Positions 56,856 to 64,000 of a DNA stretch of 64,000 bases are shown piece after piece. The notes beneath the pieces are model-generated. The model ran no database searches. It saw only the letters and a list, made by a program, of their open reading frames with translations, and had not been told where the DNA came from. The stretch is taken from NCBI GenBank assembly GCA_023653785.1, contig JAMKCH010019701.1, positions 31,559 to 95,558 of the forward strand, given 5' to 3'. Each line of letters starts with the position of its first letter. Within the stretch, counting starts at the first letter, position 1. This stretch comes from Ophioderma brevispina. Taxonomy: Eukaryota > Echinodermata > Ophiuroidea > Amphilepidida > Ophiodermatidae. The position numbers and the translations under genes are program-made.

Positions 56856-57217
56856 AGAACACTATCAGTGATTCCCACAAAAAAGAGTCAAAAATTTTTG
56901 AAATTTGCAGGAATAGCTTTTAAAAGTGAAGGCTCTAAACTGTCGAAGTCCATACAGGGGCAGGAGGAGAAAACCAGCAATATTCAAAGATATGAACCTC
57001 CATGGTCCGTTACAGTTGTAGGAACATGCCGTAAGGAGAAATATGGCCAAAATAATCGATTTTGGCTTTATTTGGCTGCGCTTTGTGTCTTATCACTTGC
57101 AGAGTATGTTAGGATACCAACAGTGGTCCAGACATGCAAAAAATCTGAAGTTTTGATGATTTTTCATGTTTTTTCTGAATGGATCAAATTTACATTGGCC
57201 ATAGGACAGTGTGTTCT
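56856..57217 (-). mobile_element. family A TTAA MITE, diverged
   Basis: TTAA (56852-56855) then AGAACACTATCAGTGATTC. The interior GCAGAGTATGTTAGGATACC and AAAAATCTGAAGTTTTGATG confirm family A in reverse orientation. The right TIR is eroded (ACAGTGTGTTCT near 57207-57218). It is the oldest of the four A copies by appearance. A 127-codon plus frame covering it is accidental. Confidence 0.75.
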
Positions 57218-57372
57218 AATTAATGTGGTCCGCCACATTTGGAGATGTTAATTTCAATGGGGTAATAAAAAAATATGCACTTTCATTTTGATGGAGTAAA
57301 GCGAGAAGATGAAGACACCTTTGATAAGTGCACATTTTCAAAGTAAACATTTGCTCTGGATAAATGCCTTAA

Positions 57373-57720
57373 AGGGGGATGACCCAGATAAAGTCTATAA
57401 ATTTTTCATCTTGAAAGAATGGCCTTCACCTCAAAACCCCACTTTAAAGTTTCGCGCCAATATTTTAACCGGTTTTGAAGTTCTTCTTAGCATATCCACA
57501 AGTCATTGGTAAGGCTTGTGGTGGATTGTACGGGGATTTATTCACCTGAGTCAGATGAATCCGAGGCGCATGTATCCATGATACGGACGCTCCTAACATG
57601 TTTTGAAGTGAGAGCTAAAAACGTGATTTTGTAATCCCCATACAGTTCTGTGTAAAATTAATAAATTGGTCGACCTGGGGTCCCTGGGTACGAGACTATT
57701 AGCGATCTGACCATGGACCT
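57373..57720 (-). mobile_element. family D TTAA MITE with deletion and insertion
   Basis: TTAA at 57369-57372 and 57721-57724. The ends AGGGGGATGACCCAGATAAA and GATCTGACCATGGACCT match family D. About 130 bp of the usual interior (the CTCTAAGATTCACAG part) is missing. A 118-bp foreign segment (57482-57599) is flanked by the direct repeat GTTTTGAAGT (57472-57481, 57600-57609). Confidence 0.85.
57482..57599. mobile_element. 118-bp insertion with 10-bp flanking direct repeat
   Basis: Absent from sibling D copies and bounded by GTTTTGAAGT on both sides. No TIR or poly-A tail is visible. It includes CACCTGAGTCAGATGAATCC, with a TGAGTCA AP-1-like word. Candidates are a short SINE fragment or filler DNA. 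Confidence 0.55.
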
Positions 57721-57724
57721 TTAA

Positions 57725-60225
57725 ACAGACCATTTTTATTGGCCAGTTATGTTGTTGTGCTTGTTCAAACATTGGTCCTTTTTGTGCAATGTGCATGGAG
57801 CACCACAATGTTTAGGCTGTACTAAGATGGTGCAGTGGAAATACAGCTGCACAAATGACATATAATGCCCCCTTTTTTAAAAAGTTTATACCCCAGGGCA
57901 TTTATCACAGACAATAAATCAAATTTGATAAACCTGACATTGGCCTGGCAAAGACCACCACAACTGCAATGTATAAACTTTAAAAAAACAGCTTTCTCTC
58001 ATCTTATTTGCTTCCAGAATGCATCAAGTATGCTGTATCTGTTGAAATCTTCAAGAACTTAAATGTCATCTGTTTGAACTTGCTTATAATCAATAACTCT
58101 TGTTTATTTATATGCTTGCTGTTCTTTGTAATTCTTTGTTGCCTGGTTTTTGAGTGCCTTAGTGCAAATTTGTTTTGGTTTAGAAGCTACTCTTATAGAA
58201 ATGTTATGCTGATTATTTCTCCGCCAACAGGATTCCTAAAATGCCCCCACCTAGTCAGACTCTTGAGCTCAAAATACCCACACTCTGTGTCAGTATGCCG
58301 CGTAAATATAGCTAGTATATTGGGAATTCCTAAGTTGAAAAGTGCACACACAAGTCATGTCCCATGAAAAGTCCTTCCCCAACCACAGCTTACTCCTGTT
58401 ATAAGCACGATTTTTGTGTAAAAAATATTTAACTATATATATAATATTTTTGATGACACTGTGCGAGTACATGTTTGCATAATCTAATACAAAATGTAAT
58501 TAGCTTTAGTACTTTCATACATTCCTGCATGGCTATATTCACATTTCCAGACCAATTTGAAAAATTGGTAAAATAAAACACACCACAAAAATTGGTTAAT
58601 AATACAGTAGCTTGTTGTGCAGGTGCGTGCCAACATTACAGGCCCCGTGTGGACCAGGATCCTGCCAAAGAGGGGAAATGGGCATGTAAAATGGTGCACC
58701 TTCCCCCTCATACAATGAACCTGGGCGGGCAGTAACTAACCTGACACACTGCCCTATATATTATTAGTGTCACATGCTTTTTTAAACATGTCGCCAGCAT
58801 GAACCATGCATTGCAAGTTTTTGTAATATATTATGCACTTTTCATTTTGTGTATGTATGTGCAAAAGCATTAACCAAATGGAAAACAAGTTAAACGTTCT
58901 TGGTTTATAAATATAACACCATTTTTTCAGCACACACACATGAATGTAGCAGGCGCCTTTTAACCCATCCTATAAATTTCAAAGCCATTTGAATTTCAAA
59001 GTGGAAAGAAGCCAATTCCAAGTCCAATCTTTATCATTTACGTGACTCTACTTATTTATCCCGCAATACCCGTGAACTCATCTGAATGCAGAACCAACAT
59101 ATTTACACCCATTTTCACCACACATGCACTACTAAGTCAAATATTTCTTTTTTTTACATTGCCGGCCATTAATAAGGATCCACCGAACCATCCTATAGGC
59201 CTATTTCAGTTTCTTTATTGCAAATGCCACCGTTACTGTCCCGATTTCCCTCCCAGTGGCAGTGACCACTAGCCTTTGGTCCAAAAAAAAATTGTGATTT
59301 AGGTCCATCATCAGGCGATATTTTGTATTAACCCTTACATGCTTTATGGTTATTTCTACAATTTTTGTTGGCTTTAGTAGTTAATGGGTTTAAAACATTC
59401 AAAGTAGCTCAAACAAAATATCACTGCAGACTTAGATATGCATTTGATTTTGTGCAACCAACTGAAAAAGTATTTATTTTACTCCAAGAAAGCAGTGAGA
59501 GGACATGCCTCTCATCCTCAATTTATCTCCGAAAATATGCCTAAAACCTGCTCTTGACAATTTTGGCATTTTAACATTCCACATTTAATAAATTTCCGTA
59601 ATTTCCCTTCACACTACTTCACCATCAAAAGATACTGCATACTGTATCGTAAACAAAGAGTAAAAATTTAATTAGTATTTAATTAATTATTTGCGCAACA
59701 CAATCGGCCCAATGCCCCGCTAATACTTAGTGATTAAATCCTGGACGGCATTGGGTAATTTATCAATGTCATCATGACTGATGGTTAGGTAATCATGGTG
59801 AATAATGACAACACAAATACAATTCAAAACAAGAACGTAAACATCTTGGGCTGAGGTAAACATTACAACCTTATCCGGCACACACCCCATAATTGTCCTT
59901 TTTAGTGGTTTTCTTTATTTTGTTATTATAAATATTTGGAGTGCATGGTAAGTTGTTACTGTCCCCTTTCCCAGTAATACATCTTACTAACAATGTAAAT
60001 TACCTAATCAATCCATTGAATGACCCAATAACCATTGGTGTAATCAGCAGAAAATTATGGACTTCCCACCACTACTGAAGTCTACTACTTGTGATAAGAA
60101 ACTAAAAACATCACAATTATCCGGTCATCAGTCAGAGGATTTACCAATATGGGAGCAGATATTTTGCAGGTGATATAGATGGGTTATTTGAGCAGGGAAC
60201 AAATGACCATCGAATGGCTCATTAA
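57725..60225. other. no gene; ATTA-rich segment near 59640-59800
   Basis: Mostly featureless. 59660-59690 is TAATTAGTATTTAATTAATTA-type sequence rich in homeodomain words, followed by a 9-bp inverted pair CCCAATGCC (59708-59716) / GGCATTGGG (59747-59755) and CATCATGACTGATGG. The 119-codon frame at 58008-58367 is cysteine/phenylalanine-rich and not convincing. Confidence 0.35.
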
Positions 60226-60790
60226 AGCAAATACCGCACATTTTTTTTTAAGATCGAGCATCCCCAATTTTTAAAAGTTTATATTTTTGCACAGTTATGT
60301 TGGTAATGTTCAAAGGAAAACTATACCTGCCAAACGGAGGAATGTGCTCAAAAATGCGTATGTTTGTTCATAAAATTAAGCAATTGTGCCTATAATTAGA
60401 ATATGGATCCCAGATTATACTTAACAGCAGAGCTGGAATTGCTAAGGTTATGTGAGTCCATGATGAAATGAGTGCCACCTCAACAGAAAAAGACCTCTAA
60501 ATTGACTGCCTCGAACAATAAAAAACTACTGGATGAGCGTAGACAGGTAACATAGCCATTTCAAGGCTATTTCATAGCAGAAGGCCATATTTCAGCAGCC
60601 GTTTGAATTATTATCGGCCGATCGCCAATATTAATTATTCTAAATACAAAACCCTTCGTTTGCAACATTTTCGAGCTTAACCATTCAAAGATAGAGCTTC
60701 TAGCCAGTACCAAAAGATCAAACATGTAAAAATTTCAAAGTTTTTGGAAAATTGGGGGTGTGATCTTCAAAAAAAGTGTGCATTATGCGT
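60226..60790 (-). mobile_element. family K TTAA MITE, copy 2, 565 bp, inverted
   Basis: TTAA (60222-60225) then AGCAAATACCGCACATTTTT. Reverse orientation relative to 5205-5765, sharing CACAGTTATGTTGGTAATG, AAACTATACCTGCCAA, TTCGAGCTTAACCATTCA and GAAAATTGGGGGTGTGATCT. The right end is near CATTATGCGT; the TTAA there is lost. This copy shows the left TTAA that copies 1 and 3 lack. Confidence 0.8.
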
Positions 60791-61069
60791 GAAGTGAAAT
60801 GACAAATACACCTGGTGGTTGTCGCCCATCTTCAATGACTAAAACTCCCAATACATTTCCCCAGGGGATTAAGTCAATGGCTAATTACAGCCAATTCACA
60901 GAATGGTTTTCATGCAACCGTTATATCAGCTTAGTACCTTGTTACAGATTGCCCCCCCAACAAAAGCAATCTGAGAAATAGCCAACTCTTGCAACCCTAA
61001 TAAATACCCTCAAAATGATCAAAATGACCTCTGAACTCAATTTCCAGGACTGCATACAGATCCCCATTC
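60791..61069. other. spacer between two K elements
   Basis: About 280 bp of non-coding sequence; a 60-codon frame (60799-60981) is not convincing. It forms the loop of the inverted K pair. Confidence 0.5.
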
Positions 61070-61634
61070 AGCAATAACAGCATTTTTTGAAAAGCGCCCC
61101 CCCCCCCAATTTTTCAAAAAACCAAATTTTGATATTTTTTACACAGTTTCATTGGTAACTGGCTGGTATAAACCATACCTGTGAATGTTAAAGCTGGAGT
61201 GTCTTGTATCGCAAAGAAAGGAAGTTGTTAATTAGGGCTAATTATACGTATACCGGTAATAATTCAGTAGCTATTGGGAAAGTTCCCTGTCCAATATGTT
61301 TGCCAGAATTAGAGCCATGTATGTGGTCTACTACGCCTCATCATTAAGTTGTTCCGTGGTTCAGGAAAGTCAAGTTAGAAGTCATTTTGTGAGGTGGCAC
61401 ATTTCACATTATTTAACAAGAAATTGGCATTTCAGTTCTGCCATAAATTCTATCTGATCGGGCGGGGGGGATACCAAATTTAATTACAAAATGCTGCTCT
61501 TTAAGTTTTATGACAAAATCTTGCAGCATTACCAATTGCCAGGTAGAGTTACTAGATGATTACCAACACACCTGGCTGTGCCAAAAATCTCAAATTTTGA
61601 AATTGGGGGTGCTCTTCAAATGATGGTTATTGCT
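61070..61634 (+). mobile_element. family K TTAA MITE, copy 3, 565 bp
   Basis: Left end AGCAATAACAGCATTTTTTG then AAAAGCGCCCCC; right end GAAATTGGGGGTGCTCTTC ... GGTTATTGCT followed by TTAA (61635-61638). Same orientation as 5205-5765, sharing CTATACCTGTGAATG-TTAAGCT, TAATAATTCA, TTTCAG-TCTGCC and ATTACCAACA. A C run at 61099-61109. Confidence 0.85.
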
Positions 61635-61639
61635 TTAAA

Positions 61640-61835
61640 GGTTCCTCATTAACGTAAGGTACAATCAAATTTATCACATTCTAATGATGAGACTGCTTGA
61701 AAGACCCCTAAAAGATCTCTAACCGCTATGGTAGTTAACACCATAGATGAAATCACCCAATAGTCACTGTATTGAATTTCCAACAAATCCCCCAAACATG
61801 TTGTTGAAAATACTCAATTTTATATATTGATAATC
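61640..61835. other. no recognisable gene
   Basis: Short AT-rich spacer before the tRNA-like array. Confidence 0.45.
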
Positions 61836-62550
61836 TTCCCTGGAGATGGCCTGCGCACGCTATGTTGAAAAAAAAAAAAAACCATGGTGCGCTTGGCCGT
61901 TCGACCGGCGACCTTCGATTACATGCACACGCCTAACCACTGAGCTATCAAGCAGGTTGGTAGAAGAGCGATATGTATCATCTATAGGTGTTAGGTTCGA
62001 AAGATGTCCCTTCGCTTTCCTAGCGTATAGCATCAACCGTAAATTTTAACATATACATATATTTGTTTTTGAGAACCATTTAAACTCTTAGTTTCTCACA
62101 GGTAGACAAGGATATCCAAATAAATCCATTCCTAATTATTGTCCCTGGAGAATGGCCAGCGCACGTAGTGTTGAAAAAAACCCATGCGCTTGGCCGGGAT
62201 CGAACCGGCACCTTTTTTCGTATTCATGCAGCGACGCTCTACCGACAGCTATCAAGCAGGGGTTGGTAGAAGAGCGATAGATACATCTATAGATGTAGGT
62301 TTCGAAGTGTCCTTCGCTTTCCTACTGATAGCATCAGAACTGTATAATTTACATAACGATTATATTTGTTTTGAGATTTAAACTACTTAGTTCTCCAGGT
62401 AGACAAGGATGTATTTTTTATTAATCTTTCCCTGGAGATGTCAAGCGCACGATAGTGTTAAACAAACCCATGGGCGCTTGGCCGGATTCGAACCGGCGAC
62501 CTTCTAGTACATGCACGACGCTCTAACCGACTGAGCCATCAAATCAAAAT
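61836..62550 (-). repeat. tandem array of tRNA-like units, ~295-bp period
   Basis: Three units start at CCTGGAGA(A/T)GG (about 61840, 62143, 62431). Each has TTGGCCGG-TCGAACCGGC (inverse B box), a variable 30-base stretch, and GCTCTAACCGACTGAGC-type sequence (inverse A box). Read on the minus strand, each gives a tRNA-like body with acceptor-like GCTTGAT/CAAGCG, D arm GCTCAGTCGGTTAGAGC and T arm GCCGGTTCGAATCCGGC. The anticodon stem does not pair. Units also share GCGCACGATAGTGTT and, for units 1-2, GGTTGGTAGAAGAGCGATA and GGTAGACAAGGAT. The third unit is cut short. Confidence 0.8.
62458..62541 (-). pseudogene. best-preserved tRNA-like sequence of the array
   Basis: Minus strand: A box TGGCTCAGTCGG, a perfect 5-bp T stem and B box GGTTCGAATCC. 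The D stem GCTC/GAGC pairs. The presumed anticodon arm TCGTG-CATGTAC-TAGAA pairs poorly and position 33 is not U, so a functional tRNA is unlikely. It is best described as a tRNA-derived Pol III promoter. Confidence 0.55.
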
Positions 62551-62870
62551 AGCTCAATTTGACCATTTTAACACTGATTAACCACAGGCAGGCACGCTGC
62601 AACACACACCATACCCACGTGGAAAAAGGCAACCCTATTTTTCTTTCCTTGGTACATGCAACAAATAAATGTATAAAGAGCCCTTCCTGCAACACATGAA
62701 CAGCCATATAGAGCGCATTGCAATTAATGAGTAAATGGCACCATTCAAGGAAAGAACTTTACCCTACAACACATGCATGTACATAATTTTGCAGTTTCAA
62801 TGCATGTTCTCACCTAAACTGAAACTGAAATTTACAGGACATTCAAATGTGTTTTAATATGAAAGTAGGG
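62551..62870. other. no recognisable gene
   Basis: Short non-coding spacer. Confidence 0.45.
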
Positions 62871-63086
62871 TACTGTTTACGTGGAATTTTCCGCGTACAG
62901 ATATTTTTCGCGATTTTAAACAGTTTTTGCCAGAATGTGCAGAATTTAATTTCAGGTTATTGACATCATGTCAATACAATTTAATTTTGAAAAAGTTATT
63001 TTCGCGAGTTTTTATTGGTCACGGTTTTTATGCACTCGCGAAATTCCCGAAATAAAAACTTCGCGAAAATTTCACTTTCTACAGTA
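62871..63086. mobile_element. TA-type MITE rich in TTCGCGA words, 216 bp
   Basis: The left end TACTGTTTACGTGGAATTTTC is roughly inverted at the right end as GAAAATTTCACTTTCTACAGTA. CGCGAAAA/TTTTCGCG words occur at about 62888, 62908, 63000, 63045 and 63062, in both orientations. The TACTGTA-type terminus suggests a mariner-like element. No ORF. Confidence 0.6.
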
Positions 63087-63089
63087 TAA

Positions 63090-63639
63090 GCATGAGCACA
63101 TTAAAAGGAAATGAAAGTAATAACACGTTTGCACTACGTCTAAACAATAGTAAACGAGAGCATCAACAATGCTTCTACCCTCGCTTATAATGTATCATTA
63201 TCTCGGTATAGTTTCATACATTTGTATCTGCAGCAGAAAGCAAAACAATATGTAGGCAATCGCAGCTTGCCTATAATCATAGCCTTTAAAATCCGTTTGG
63301 AAGGTTTCTCCAGATACAGTGAAGGATTGCCGATATCCCCCTCCCATTTGACACCAATATAAATGTGACCTATGATGATCTTGAAGAGTTTTTTGGGCTG
63401 TCGTTCAAAGCGAAAGGTTTGTAGATTAGGAACAGTACCCCCCCCTTTTTTAATCCTTAGAACAATTTGAACATGTCTACACTTTTGCATGTGAACCATT
63501 TTACAAATTGCCCCTGTTATTCGCCCCCCCCCCCCCATCTCCAAAATGCTCCAGGCTGACAAAATTGCATCGTCAGATCTGGAATCAGCAGGTATGTTTC
63601 AAGAATGCCATCAAAAACTTTGTTTTTTAAACTCTTTTG
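63090..63639. other. no gene; C homopolymers
   Basis: C runs at about 63438-63445 and 63525-63536. A 125-codon minus frame (63185-63562) crosses both, with glycine runs, and shows no domain. Confidence 0.4.
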
Positions 63640-63725
63640 CAAGGCCAAGTGCACAACACGTTGGTCACGGCGGGGATCGAACCACAACTTTTGGACTACG
63701 AGTCGACGACGATCATCGATTCACT
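63640..63725 (-). mobile_element. tRNA-derived SINE fragment
   Basis: Minus strand: GTTGTGGTTCGATCCCCGCC (B box GGTTCGATCC), followed by CAACGTGTTGTGCACTTGGC. This is the same core as the 4676-4885 SINE but truncated before the CCTCTCT part. Confidence 0.65.
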
Positions 63726-63954
63726 TGACCAAATACTAGACCTCCCACTGTCTTCTTTCATTTAGTTGTTTATTTTACCACACCACCATTAAGTTTCCTC
63801 ATGCATCAAAATCAAAGTGGGTTTTTCAGAGTGATCCTTATGTTTAATTTCAATAAGTTTTGTGACCTTTCCGGCAGGGGCGTACCAGGGCAATCGACTT
63901 TTGGGGTGTAAAATCCGAAGTCATTCTCATGACATGCTCCAACAAAACAGAAAT
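63726..63954. other. no gene; hAT-like word near 63877
   Basis: CAGGGGCGTACCAGGGC at about 63877-63893 resembles the start of a hAT-like repeat. Its other end would lie beyond the window. Confidence 0.35.
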
Positions 63955-64000
63955 ATGTAGATTCAACCCATCATCACCAGAGGATTTTTTTTTGGACACC
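63955..64000. mobile_element. start of a second family M MITE (cut by window edge)
   Basis: TATGTAGATTCAACCCATCA then TCACCAGAGGA matches the left TIR of 27461-27999 (TAGTAGATTCAACCCATCGT, TCACAAGAGGA). Only the first ~45 bp are in the window. Confidence 0.7.

Noticed and set aside
56868..57251. 127-codon plus-strand frame
   Set aside because: It coincides with a diverged family A MITE whose other copies carry no such frame.
62458..62541. Functional tRNA gene
   Set aside because: A and B boxes and the T arm are good, but the anticodon stem does not pair and position 33 is not U. The unit is a tandem repeat with a non-tRNA body.

Overview
This window looks like AT-rich, gene-poor, non-coding DNA from a metazoan genome. 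A marine invertebrate, perhaps an echinoderm or hemichordate, is the likeliest source. That is inferred from tRNA-derived SINEs with a conserved core of a kind I associate with marine invertebrates, many short non-autonomous DNA transposons, CA/TG microsatellites, and the recurring palindrome TAGGCCTA. No long open reading frame, no rRNA, no intact tRNA gene and no recognisable conserved protein domain is visible. Nothing looks prokaryotic.

The main content is a dense community of short DNA transposons (MITEs). I can delimit about ten unrelated families flanked by the tetranucleotide TTAA. Most have termini starting AG (often AGG), with 25-26 full, diverged or fragmentary copies covering roughly 9 kb. 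I call them families A (21.4, 24.3, 47.4, 56.9 kb), B (6.6, 19.5, 48.1), C (47.0), D (14.0, 38.4, 39.3, 56.3, 57.4), F (20.3), G (9.6, 25.3, 27.0, 42.4), I (22.3, 25.1, 28.8), K (5.2, 60.2, 61.1), L (34.7) and a weaker S (36.3). TTAA target sites with AGG-type ends fit Kolobok/T2-type elements; piggyBac also uses TTAA. No transposase is encoded here, so an enzyme elsewhere in the genome must have moved them. Other superfamilies are also present: hAT-like (1.1, 13.2, 44.2 kb), TA-flanked mariner-like (26.0, 27.5, 62.9 kb), long foldbacks (2.3, 18.2, 46.7 kb), and tRNA-derived SINEs (4.7, 44.8-45.9, 63.6 kb).

Layout: 0-5 kb holds a hAT-like element, a TG repeat, a foldback, a two-unit repeat and a SINE. 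5-13 kb holds K1, a triplicated ~305-bp repeat, G and a 20-bp tandem array. 13-25 kb is MITE-rich and includes a ~530-bp direct duplication in which one copy carries a MITE and the other keeps the empty TTAA site. 25-31.3 kb holds mariner-like elements, a 42-bp minisatellite, a ~600-bp C-rich/G-rich strand-asymmetric tract and a GACG repeat. 32.5-33.8 kb and 44.8-46.6 kb hold two more local duplications. All three duplications meet at an A or T homopolymer of about 18-25 nt, which suggests allelic copies placed end to end by the assembler. 48.5-55.5 kb is the least repetitive part and holds the only candidate exons, all weak (48802-48858, about 50865-51030, 55107-55343). 60-64 kb holds two more K copies, a three-unit tandem array of tRNA-like units, a mariner-like MITE, and the start of another element cut by the window edge.

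No gene cooperation can be described. If the window belongs to a gene it is most likely intron or intergenic sequence. All boundaries were read by eye and should be taken as accurate to a few bases for elements with clear TIRs, and to tens of bases for diverged repeats.
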